The notes beneath the pieces are model-generated. The model saw only the letters and a list, made by a program, of their open reading frames with translations, was not told the origin of the DNA and did not search any database. From Cheilinus undulatus (Eukaryota; Chordata; Actinopteri; Labriformes; Labridae), in NCBI RefSeq assembly GCF_018320785.1, contig NC_054873.1, positions 35,625,196 through 35,689,195 on the forward strand: 64,000 nt of DNA, in the 5' to 3' direction. The translations under genes were made by a program, and so were the position numbers. This document shows, piece by piece, positions 1 through 9,282 of this stretch. The stretch's first letter is position 1. Each line of letters begins with the position of its first letter.

Positions 1-5
1 CTTAC

Positions 6-95
6 CCTGTCATTTTGAGGCACTGTGAAAGTTTTATTGTTCTTGATGGACTTGAGCTTTATTGGCTCCGGTTCTTCCTCTATAGTAGTGTCCAT
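6..95 (-). CDS. First coding exon of an unrecognised gene, cut by the window edge
   Basis: On the minus strand an ATG at 93-95 opens a 30-codon stretch beginning MDTTIEEEPEPIKLKS and ending PQNDR. It runs straight into a consensus splice donor (GTAAG, complement of bases 1-5). The stretch is acidic then basic and has no stop. The rest of the gene lies left of the window, so the product cannot be identified. Upstream, at about 177-187, the minus strand reads ACATGGCGGCG, matching the YY1-type element common just downstream of vertebrate housekeeping start sites; this supports a promoter and first exon. I do not recognise the N-terminus. A chance ORF ending at a chance donor cannot be excluded because only 90 bases are visible. 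Confidence 0.5.
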
Positions 96-169
96 ATTTT
101 CGTTGTTTTAATCTGCGAATGAAAAAGTTTAATACGTTGAAGCGTTATCACAAAAAATATCAACTCAGT

Positions 170-195
170 CACAGAGCGCCGCCATGTTGTTTTGA
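170..195 (-). promoter_or_regulatory. YY1-like ATGGCGGC element upstream of the first exon
   Basis: Minus-strand ATGGCGGC lies about 85 bases upstream of the ATG at 93-95. The element is typical of TATA-less housekeeping promoters or 5' UTRs. The assignment rests on motif and position only. Confidence 0.35.
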
Positions 196-457
196 TTCCG
201 GGCCAGAAGGAAACACAAAAAACTTTCCCGGAGTTTTAAAGTTAGAGACACCATGTGTTAACACGGTGATAATGCAGGTCTGCAGCTGATTTATTTTGTG
301 AAGGCCATCTCAATTCTTTCAATTAACACAAAAATTAATAATAAAAAATAAAAAAAATTAAAACATGTATTGAAATGATTATTTATGTGAATTATATAAA
401 TGTAGACATTTATGGAATCCCCTAGGTGACAATAGCTATCTTAAGGCATACAATTGA

Positions 458-895
458 GCTGAGGTGGAAAGAGCAAAACACCATTGAACTTAAGTAAAAG
501 TACAGTTACTTTGGTTAAAATTTTAATATAAGAAGAAGTAGTCTGTAAATCTACTCAAAAGTAAACAATAATCAATTTAAAATGGAGTCTTCTCACTTCT
601 GTATAACTTGGGGTTATATAGTCAAATATGATCTTTCAATTAAGTGCAATAACAGCAAGAGAATATGAATCTCCAACCAGGTCGCTCAGATAAAGTCATA
701 CTGTTTCAGTAAAGTGAAATCCAACAGCTGTGTTTGAATGAAATGTGGACTCATTTTCTCACTATGTGCTTCTGAATATTGTGGAATTCAAGCCAAACTA
801 CTGGCTAGTTCTGTGTTGTTGACAGAAGGCTCAGACCTCCTTGTTTTAACTCAGCACAAAATGTTTTTTAAAATGTAGTTAAGTGCAGTACATAA
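458..895. mobile_element. hAT-like MITE remnant
   Basis: The stretch starts with CTGAGGTGGAAAG and runs through AAGTAAAAGTACAGTTACTT. Its interior includes AAGAGAATATGAAT, CCAACCAGGT and GAATGAAATGTGGA-type blocks, in the same order as the complete hAT-like MITE at 35017-35597 (CAAGAGAATATGAAT, AACCAGGTTG, GAATGAAATGTGGAAC). The right terminus is missing, so this is a degraded copy of the same family. Confidence 0.55.
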
Positions 896-915
896 GTGCA
901 TGTGTATTTGCATGT

Positions 916-1018
916 AATTCAGCCTGTGTGTGTGTGTAGCATGCGTAACAATAGAGTGTAAACTGTGAATTTCCCTTCAGGGATTTATAAAGTATGACTT
1001 GACTTAACTTAACTTGAC
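916..1018 (+). repeat. 3' tail fragment of a tRNA-derived SINE
   Basis: The block AGAGTGTAAACTGTGAATTTCCCTT-like, followed by AGGGATTTATAAAGTATGACTT and a short (TTAACTTGAC)-like tail, resembles the 3' end of the SINE at 45112-45640 (TAGTGTAAAAATTGTATTTCACTTT then a TAAGTAT tail). The promoter end is absent. It abuts the hAT-like remnant at 458-895. Confidence 0.45.
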
Positions 1019-1077
1019 TTACCTGCCTAGCTGTACCTACCTGATTCCCACTCTTCTTTATATGGCAGCATGTTTGG

Positions 1078-4000
1078 TTACTTTCCCTTCATCAGTTTAT
1101 TTCCCACTATAAACGGTCCAGACAGAGGCCGTCGCTCCTTGACAGCATCAGCTATAGTCATTGTGGACGGTGAGGCGTAGAGGTCCTCCTGTGATGGAGC
1201 TGTGATGAGGATGGTGGGTGGAGGTCTGGACATGTCAGCTGGCTCTGTCTCAAGGCTGGGCAGTGGTGATGAAGGACACTCTGTAACTACTACAGAGGCT
1301 GAAGATATGCAGGGATGGACAAATTATTGGTGAGCTAGAGTCTGATAAACTGATGGTGGCCTAGAGAGCTCATTGCATAACAATATTCAACAACACAGCC
1401 AAATACACCAAATAAAACAACACAACCAAAACAATGTAACTAGATGAGATGTATAATGTGATCCAGTACCCTGACATAGGTTAACCATGATGGATTTGCT
1501 TGAACATCCCTTTTTCTCTTGCTTGCAGCTTGTTACTTTCTTAAGTCTACTATTGTTGAAATTGTTAGCAAACAAACTTAGATGTTTAATAACTAAGTGA
1601 AAGTGCTAAATTTGACTAAGTACCATAAATCCTCTTTATTTATATTAGCCCATATAAATAAGCCAACCCTATCCACATCGTGGGTCTTAAAATTAAACAC
1701 AATAACATCATGTTACCAGTATCACTTGTGTCTAGGTCTGTTTCAGTAAGGTTGCATTCAGTTTGGTGTATTATTATTTGAGTATCTACTGTCTACTGTC
1801 CTACTTTTTAGCACCCTTCTGTTTGGACACCAAGTGTAACTATTCAACCCTATCTGCAGCATTGTATCCCTGTCCAGTTACATACAGTGCATTTGGAAGT
1901 ATTCAGACCCCCTTTTACTTTTTTTCTGTGTTGCAGCCTGATGCTACAGTTGAAAAAATCCTGTTCATCTCATTAATTACACTCAGTACCCCATAATGAC
2001 AAAGTGAAAATGAATTTTGGAAATTTTTCAAAATTAATTCAAAATTTAAATGGGAAATATCACATTCACATAAGTATTCAGATGCTTTGCAAGAAAACTT
2101 TAAATTTAGCTCAGTTTCCTCCCATTTCTGACCAATAATCTGATCGTCACTCTGAATGAGCTCCAGAGATCCAGTGTGGAGATGGGACAAAGTTCCAGAA
2201 GGACAACCATCACTGCAGCCCTCCACTGTCCTGGGCTTCATGACAGAGTGGCTAAAAGAAGCTTCTCCTCAGTGCAAAACACATGAAAGCTCACTCAGAG
2301 TTGGTAAAAAATAAAATAATCCAGAAAAAAAATCTATATGAAAGCCAAAGGGGTTTGGTCACTTCTCTTACTAAGGCCCTTCTCCCCCTATTTGCTGCTT
2401 GGCCAGAGCAATTGCAGGAATTTAATGTACCACAGGTGGACTCCAATCAAGGTGTGGAAACAGCTCAGCAATAATCAAGATCTGCAGCATTGTGTCCCTG
2501 TTTAGTTACAAGACCCCCTTACAGAGATAAGAGTAACCAACTGGACTATGATTGGACTGTGACTGACCCACACGACTTACACACCTACAGGGGGACTCAA
2601 AGCTGTGTATGTGTTGCTTTAATGTGCGTGTCTGCACAGCATTCCTGTATGAAGAGCACCAGCACATTTCAAATTGGATTGAGCTAATTTGATAAGAGTG
2701 TTAGGTTTGTGTCTACATCAACTTAAGAGGGACAACCATTACTAGGGATCGACTTTCTCTATACATTTTCCAACACCAAGCATCAGTTCTTACCCTTTTA
2801 AACACAAATGTACTTGTGTATACACATTGCAAAACAGATATCTACAGTCAGAAGGCTGGATTTATAGATGACAGAAACATCCAGCTAAAATAGTATAATT
2901 ATGATTACAGGTATCGATTTAAATCTGTATTTTTAAACAAACAGTTCCACATATCTGTAGAAATGATACATTTTAATTTTAAATGAAATTACATATTGAT
3001 ATTGTTCATAAAACTTTAGGACAAACTCTTTGATAAAATTATTCACTGTATCCAGGCAAATTTTAGTTCATTCTGCATGCAGAAATACCTACATTTTATC
3101 TGCATAAATCACAGACCAACCAAACAGTTGATAATTTATCTGGTTTAATTATCTAGTCTGTTCTCAGAGTTTCCGATTGAAGTCATTAGAGGTTGTGTGT
3201 ATTTCAGTCCTACCTATAATATTCTTCTGGCTTGATCCAGACCCCATCAGGCTTCAATCAGCTGTTGTACAGTCCTTACATGTCCACACTCACTCTCACT
3301 TTGGTCAGTCTGTGATGAAGCATGTTAAAAAGACTGATCCATGTCTGAGGCTGCAGATTGTGACAAACTTTCTCTCCAGTCTCTCCCACACCCTCTCCGA
3401 GTTATCACCTGCTCCGTCTAGGAAGCAGACAGTAATCCAGAGGAGTAGTAAGAAGTTGTGGATTTAAAGAGTAAAGGAGGATAAATTAGTGTAAACTCTT
3501 ACTTTGTTAAAGAAGTAAATTAAACAACACTCTCATAAACACTTAAGGATAAAAATACAAAATGTACAACATGCCAGGACATCTAAGATACAGTTGTTCT
3601 AGAATATATAAAATGCATCAGTGCTGACCAACATTATCCTCAGATATTTTTTCCTGTGAAATTTGGCCAGCCACCCATTATCCTAAGTCCAAGATTAAGC
3701 AGAGTTTATTGGTCCTCCTATCAGGTCACAATGACCATTTATTGTTCATGAATTAGAATGGCTGCTGCATAGCATGAAGCAGAGCATCAGATGTGACGAA
3801 ACTTGAGTCCTAGCTCACAGTGGATTCTTAGAATCAATAATAATTGACATTTTTTTCATGAAGTTATTTGTCGTGTTCTATGAAACTTGCGGAAGTAGCA
3901 TAACGTAGGTGGCTATAGCAGATTTGTTTTTGTAAGTGAATGTAGAATTCTCCATATATCAAATATTAAGCCTCTTTTGACATTTATACATAAAGCCTTA

Positions 4001-4522
4001 ATATACAGTACATCATTATATAGTACAACCCAACAGATTTCAAAGAAAAAAGTCCTGTGAACTGTAAGAAGGTGTAACATAAACCTTTATTCATTTTCTA
4101 AACATCTGGCTATTCTAAGCTGAGTTTTACCTAAATTGCAACTTGTATAAATGCAGTGTCTGAAAAAATGAATTTATAAATGTAGAACAAAAATAAAGTA
4201 TTAACTGGCCAGAATATAAAACCCAAGGAGATTTTGAAGTAGACAGGAGCTAAAACAATGTGGTTACTTCTAGGCAAAGGGGATACTTTAAACAATGTAA
4301 ACAAAGCAAACTAAATCTGTTTCCGTGTGCCTTAAATTAAAAGAGATTAAAATGTTTCTACACCTGGGCCTTGTTCTTACATACTTTTGGGTCCAAGAGA
4401 CCAAAAGGCACATAAAGTTTTGAACTAGTCCAGCAGATATCCTCAGCCTTCTGGCCAATCTGCCATTCAAAAGTATGTCCATTGTAAGAGCTTGCTTTTC
4501 CACAGACAGGCTCAGATTGTTT
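1078..4522 (-). CDS. Unrecognised multi-exon gene, partial model
   Basis: Two minus-strand exons are well supported. Exon 4385-4522 is 138 nt, 46 codons, phase 0 at both ends, with acceptor GGTGCACAG and donor GTATGT. It contains GHTFEWQIGQKAEDICW then KLYVPFGLLDPK. Terminal exon 1078-1298 has acceptor CATATCTTCAG, then 72 codons open to TAA at 1078-1080, including ITAPSQEDLYASP and a C-terminus RRPLSGPFIVGNKLMKGK. The terminal exon needs one base from its predecessor. A weak candidate ends at 1470 with donor GTACTG and supplies exactly one base, but its acceptor is poor. Another possible exon is near 3225-3400. No start codon was placed, though it should lie between 4523 and the CHMP4-like polyadenylation signal at 4892, unless the gene encloses that one. 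I do not recognise the protein and assign no function. Confidence 0.5.
1882..2482. mobile_element. Tc1-like transposon remnant
   Basis: It begins TACAGTGCATTTGGAAGTAT then TCAGACCCCC, the typical terminal inverted repeat of a common fish Tc1-like family, and continues with CCATAATGACAAAGTGAAAA. It shares CTTACTAAGGCCCTTCTCCC and CTCCAATCAAGGTGT with the related copy at 25770-26287. No intact transposase frame remains. The copy is bounded by 31-bp imperfect direct repeats (1852-1882 and 2480-2510), unlike the simple TA duplication expected. Confidence 0.65.
2511..4384. other. Non-coding stretch, probably intron of the minus-strand gene
   Basis: AT-rich DNA between the Tc1 remnant and the exon at 4385. 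Around 3225-3400 the minus strand has a good acceptor (TGCTTCCTAG) followed by a short frame containing NSERVWERLERKF, but no consistent donor or phase was found, so it is not called. No other supported feature was seen. Confidence 0.4.
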
Positions 4523-4891
4523 CTGTGCACCAAAGAAAATATTACTTTAAATTATCTTTACAGAGAAAGACCTTGCTAAGGTATGATCCTGTTTTTTAAC
4601 CAGAAATAGTTGTTGCATCAATCTTTTTGAAGCAATCATATCCTCCTGACCAAAAGAGGGACTTCAACTTAGAGGACACAAGAGCTACTGATCTACTGTT
4701 GCCTGATCGCCTTGTTTTTGTTATAAACTGCCCTCTAGGATGCTTGTTATATCACAAGGACCCCAAAATGTGTTCAAAAATATGATCCAGGTGTTTTCCA
4801 AACAATACAATTTTGATTTCATTGAGACTTTATGTGCTTTAACAGGCAGTTACACATCCAAACAACAAAGCATTCATGAACAATGAAGCTT

Positions 4892-4897
4892 TTTATT
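4892..4897 (-). terminator. Polyadenylation signal of the CHMP4-like gene
   Basis: The minus strand reads AATAAA 57 bases after the TAA at 4954-4956, giving a short 3' UTR. It is the first such hexamer past the stop. Confidence 0.6.
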
Positions 4898-4953
4898 TCC
4901 TCCTTTACTTCCCTTTTCCTTTAAATCCTGCTGTGTCTTTGTTGGTGGTGTGT

Positions 4954-7160
4954 TTATGGAGAGTCATTTGCCCAGCGTCTCAGATACTCCAACTGATCAT
5001 CCACTTCATCTTCCTCGGTCTTAGCTGTAGAAGGAAAAAAAATGGCGGCTAATGTGCATTTTGCATGAGCTCCAACTTTCCTTCAGGGCCTCCTACATTT
5101 GTAGTTAAATACTGTACATCTTGTTTCATAAAAAAAACATCACCCAGAATCTACAGTGTGAGTCATTTGTTTTTTAAATTGTTAATTGGGTTTAATTGTT
5201 TTTTTACCAGGAAGGGAAGGGGATGCAGTGGAAGACTCTTCTGAACAAGAGACCTTCTCCTCCATATTTTCTTTCTCAGCAAGACTCTGATCCAGGTTCT
5301 TCTCCAGTCGCTCCAGCTCTGCCAGCAGCTCACCCTGATAGCAAAAAAATAGGACACACACTTTCAGGCTGTTATCAGAATACACCAAAATCCCACAATC
5401 AGTATACTTACATGAATGTCATATCCTCTGAAGCTAGCTAAATGAGTAGTATTTGCAATAAGAAAGAGATTAATCCCAGTAGTAAATCTGACTATTAAAA
5501 TAACCTGTTAGTTGTTGACTTCTGACATAAATGGTTACTGGTGTAACTCTGAAGTAAAACTGAATATAATAACTAAAAATAATTGTCAGAGAACCTCAGC
5601 AGATTCCAGTCCAAGGCTCAAAGAGGTGTAGAGACAGTCTGACATCTCCAGGATCTCAGTGTGCTCATCCTTGAAGTCCTTCATCAGGTCATCCAGCTTG
5701 TTGACCATATCTCTATAAAAGCCATAAGAAGTTTAACATGTTATTTACACGAGAAGATCATGCTATAATAGCAAAACCCAACCTCATTTTGACTCATCTC
5801 TTAAAATGTAAACAGATAGCATCCATATTTTTTTAAAGTGTGGTCTGCACCCAAAATTGCACCTCATATCTGTATAATTTTTTATATTTTGTGTAAGTTG
5901 TAGTTTTAATCTTTGTATTCTGATCTCTTTGCTTACATGTGCTCATAAACAGACGTAATGGCCTTGATAGCACTGTCAATATACTTGAGGTGTTTCTCGT
6001 ACCACTTCTTTCTTTTCAGCGCCTGCAGAGCCACTAGAAGGAGAGCACAGAGAAGAACAGCATAGAGAGGTAATAAAATATTCTCAGAAAAGTTAAAGAA
6101 ACAAAACATAAGTACTTTCAGGCTTCTTGACTGATATGGAAGCACAGGCATATACACCCCTATTACTGTTGTTAGGTTTGATATTTCAGTAAAGCGATTC
6201 TTTCTTATGACTTCACATCCTTTTTCACAGCAGACACCTTGACATGAAACATTAAAAATAGGTGTATTAAAAACACTTATGATGGCATATTTTTGTTAAA
6301 GCTTTAAATAAGACATTGAGTGAGTGATCCAATGGAAATGGCTCAAACTTTCAGGTTAATTATAACAATATTATACCTGTTGAAAAACTACAGTCTTCCA
6401 CAATCTAATTTTAATTTGATTCTATTCAAAGTCTTAAACAGATTCTTTAAAAATAAGTGAACTCTGACATTACTTAAATGACATACTAGGTAATAATATA
6501 CTGGAATCCAAAGAAAAAGCTAAGACTTCTAAATTCAACAAAAAGAAAGAGACTGGACAAAACAGCATCCATGGGAGAGTTTCAAGGCCAAAACCACTGC
6601 TGACCAAAAAGGACACAAAGGCTCAGCTCACATTTGCCAAAACCTCTTGATGATCCACAAAATTTTGGGAAAAATATTCTTTGGACGGATGAGACAAAAG
6701 TTGAAAATTAGAGACTGAATCTGGCTTTCAACCTTGTTTCCAATGAGGCACATGTCTTGAAAGTAGCTGCCATAAAACTGCCTTTGTACATTGATATCAA
6801 TAGACAGCCATTTATCAGAATTATCCACTTATAATCATACAAGTGTTTGTTTTTGACCAAGAGCCGCCTCTTCACTTATTTTTAAATTATATGCTTAGGT
6901 TATTAGCTTGAATGCTTTGATTTACTGTAGTTAATCATCAGGCAGCTAGCTAAACAAAGCTAACTTAAAACTTCACCTCTTCTGTCTTTCCTGCTGGTCG
7001 TCTTTATGAACTGAAGTTCCTGTTCAATCTTTTTCTTCAGAAGTTCTTTCTTTGTCTGCAGTGACTCCTCTTTCTTCTTGAGTGTCTCAGTCTCATTTTG
7101 AGGGCAGATTTTCGCCTTTTCTCCTCCAGTAAACATGTCTGAGTTAACTGACTCAGACAT
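4954..7160 (-). CDS. Divergent, short CHMP4/Snf7-like ESCRT-III protein
   Basis: Five exons join in phase: 6977-7160, 5937-6033, 5595-5712, 5208-5334 and 4954-5024 (597 nt, 198 aa, GT-AG throughout). Family features seen: a basic coiled N-terminal helix (KKELLKKKIEQEL, about residues 37-49), the signature VALQALKRKKWYEK at 62-75, an acidic helix ELLAELERLEKNL, and a C-terminal EEDEVDDQLEYLRRWA that keeps the Leu/Leu/Trp pattern of the CHMP4 ALIX-binding helix. Known CHMP4 proteins polymerise into filaments for endosomal budding and cytokinetic abscission. Oddities: between YEK and the later LDDLM block the protein is about 26 residues shorter than vertebrate CHMP4B, and intron 2 (224 nt) hides no open exon, so the core helix appears genuinely shortened. 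The N-terminus also lacks the usual FGKLFG segment. The start is ATG 7158-7160; an upstream in-frame GTG at 7167-7169 is less likely. Head to head with chmp1a. Family assignment is firm; paralogue identity and activity are inference. Confidence 0.8.
6551..6704 (+). pseudogene. Tc1-like transposase fragment in intron 1 of the CHMP4-like gene
   Basis: Plus-strand translation gives GRVSRPKPLLTKKDTKAQLT then FAKTS, followed by two stops and frame changes and a remnant of the WTDETK region. This matches the catalytic core of fish Tc1 transposases. It is broken by stops and shifts and has no recognisable ends nearby. Confidence 0.65.
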
Positions 7161-7270
7161 GATTGTCACTCGGCAAGAGTCGTTATTTTACCGTTTAACG
7201 GAGAGGCGCGATGACTGCGTAGTCATGGCTACAACGTTAAATGTTAGCTAACGTTAGCATTTAGCTACTT
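7161..7270 (-). promoter_or_regulatory. Probable promoter of the CHMP4-like gene
   Basis: Just upstream of the start the sequence holds a perfect inverted repeat ATGACT-GCGT-AGTCAT (7211-7226), resembling a bZIP/AP-1-type double half site, then repeated TTAGCTAACGTTAGC words often seen near fish promoters. There is no TATA box. Inferred from position and motifs. Confidence 0.4.
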
Positions 7271-7405
7271 TATCTTTCATGACAACAGGAGAAAACGTTT
7301 GAAACAACAGCAACAGAAAAAAAGCTTTTTATAGAATAGAGTTCCTACATTTTTAAACACATTTGAAGTTAAACCAGGTTTATAATACTTTTTTCTGTAA
7401 TTATC

Positions 7406-7440
<35 letters not shown>
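7406..7440. repeat. (TTA)n microsatellite
   Basis: About eleven uninterrupted TTA/ATT units. Confidence 0.9.
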
Positions 7441-7772
7441 GTACATTGCTTTGGCAATGAAACTGTTGATCTATTTTATTTTCTTGTCAAAACAGCTAAT
7501 GAATAAAGGAATGAATCTGATGAATGTAATTTTTATATTAATAAAATAAGAGAAAGTAGGGATAACATAATGATATTGCTCGTAATGATGTTTCATATTT
7601 TGATTTTGATTTGAAGGGTATTTGCTAGTTTAAAAAGGTAAATCAACATTTTGGCTGAACAAATCATGTTGTTAATAGATTAAGTGTATATAGCATGATT
7701 TAGTAGATGGTGGTATTGCTCTTGAATGTAGAAGCAACAAATGATGAGAAACCTTAATTTTCAGGGAAAGTA

Positions 7773-7774
<2 letters not shown>

Positions 7775-7820
<46 letters not shown>
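7775..7820. repeat. (AT)n microsatellite
   Basis: About 23 pure AT units, in the intergenic region between the CHMP4-like gene and chmp1a. Confidence 0.95.
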
Positions 7821-7823
<3 letters not shown>

Positions 7824-8477
7824 ACTTATGTATTTATAAACTAAGAGAGAGAATGCCCACATGATGGAAGGAGGAGGTATTATTAGTTACAATCAGTTAA
7901 TCTTTTTATGTGGATCAAGGACCTCTAATTAAAAGATCAGTTGAATTGAGAAGAGCTATCCTTGGCACTTTGGTTGAAAGTGAATGGGCCTACCTCAACT
8001 ATCTATGCAACACTATAGACCTTACATTAAACTACAGAGAATTAGGTTGAGTTCGTACATGGGTAATTGGGGGCATTTTCGGCAGAGAAATACATTTCTG
8101 TAATTATTTAAGGAAAATGCAATTGTAGTAAGTTTAGAATTAATAAGAACATGGTCAAAAAACTCAGCTGGTAAAATGTAGTTTTTTTTAACTTGAGGAA
8201 GCAAGCAAGGGCTCATGGATCTGCTTTGACATCACCTCCTTTAAATGGTTAGATTACATTCAGTGCCTTGCTCTGATTGAATACTCTACTGGAACAACAC
8301 CACCTTGGGCATTAAAGGTGATAAGACATTTTACTCAACAATGGAATTAATTAAATGGGCTGCAGTCAAGATCCTCCGACACTACACTCATAAAATCCTG
8401 GCAGGGTTGAGGAGAGGAGATACGAATTGCTTTGGATTGGCAGCCTCACAGAAAGCTGTTCAAAACTGGGGAAAAAA

Positions 8478-8571
<94 letters not shown>

Positions 8572-9084
8572 TTTTTTATCTGTACTGTTACCGGCAACTC
8601 AACCCCTTTCTTAAACAACAAGCCAGGTGTCTGTACCTTGACAACATTCTTTTTACCAATAATCAAAATCCTTTCAAGCATATTCACTGATAAATGGATT
8701 AAAGAAACCGGACTATCAGTTGCTTATTTGGCCTGATGCAATTCCTCCCTTGCCTGATTCTCTGCCCATGCACACCCACTAATATAAGTGCTATTTTACA
8801 GAATTTAAATACAGATACAGTGTAATATTTATTCAAGAACATATTTGAGGTTTAGCAAAAAAAAAAGAAGCAAACAAACAAACAAACAAATTAAAACAGA
8901 TGAATTAGCAAAGAAGCACCGAGAAGAAACATGTAAATTATTTTTTTGTGAAAGGGAATGAAATGCAGATATGTTTTGGGGGTTTTTTTGTACTTATTAG
9001 GATAGCTTCTAAAAAGAATTTGATCAAGATTAAATGTTTATTTCTTACGGTATTTATAATAATTGATTTGTCATATGACCTGTT
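7821..9084. other. Intergenic stretch between two ESCRT-III genes
   Basis: AT-rich sequence without a supported gene. The compound microsatellite at 8484-8577 creates spurious Ile/Tyr-rich frames. The parts near 7900-8450 could be old repeat sequence but matched nothing I could name. Confidence 0.4.
8484..8577. repeat. Compound (AT)n-(T)n microsatellite
   Basis: About 35 AT units, with one TTT interruption, run directly into a tract of more than 20 T. Long open frames across it (IYIYIY followed by FFFF) are artefacts of the repeat. Confidence 0.95.
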
Positions 9085-9120
9085 TCCACTCTTTACCACA
9101 CGATGGTGGTAAAGAGTGGA
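9085..9120. repeat. Perfect 15-bp inverted repeat upstream of chmp1a
   Basis: Arms TCCACTCTTTACCAC (9085-9099) and its exact complement (9106-9120) flank a 6-base loop, about 165 bases upstream of the chmp1a ATG. It may be a regulatory palindrome, an RNA hairpin if transcribed, or the ends of a tiny transposon remnant. Confidence 0.75.
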
Positions 9121-9282
9121 TACTCCTGTGTGAAGTACAACAAATATTTCAGCGAAGAAGAAGAATCCTCGGACCAGGAAGTACGTTGCGAGATAGTCGG
9201 TATCAAAACAAATCCAGACTAGCCTGTTGATTAGTTGAAAATCATAATTCCTGCGAGCTTTTGGAATCATATTCGTCTTGAC

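Noticed and set aside
1500-1530. Strong plus-strand acceptor (CTTTTTCTCTTGCTTGCAG)
   Set aside because: No open coding sequence follows on the plus strand. It is probably a chance antisense match within the minus-strand candidate exon.
3177-3467. Open frame on plus and possible exon on minus
   Set aside because: A good minus-strand acceptor exists, but no donor gives a phase compatible with the neighbouring exons; the plus frame resembles nothing known.
5713-5936. Hidden exon that would restore the missing CHMP4 helix
   Set aside because: The whole intron was read on the minus strand. No stretch encodes the conserved helix with usable splice sites.
8305-8736. Open frames with long Ile-Tyr and Phe runs on both strands
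   Set aside because: They are translations of the (AT)n-(T)n microsatellite and have no splice or family support.
8938-9270. 110-codon minus-strand frame across the chmp1a promoter
   Set aside because: Low-complexity hydrophobic content and no family resemblance; it spans the perfect hairpin and the chmp1a leader.
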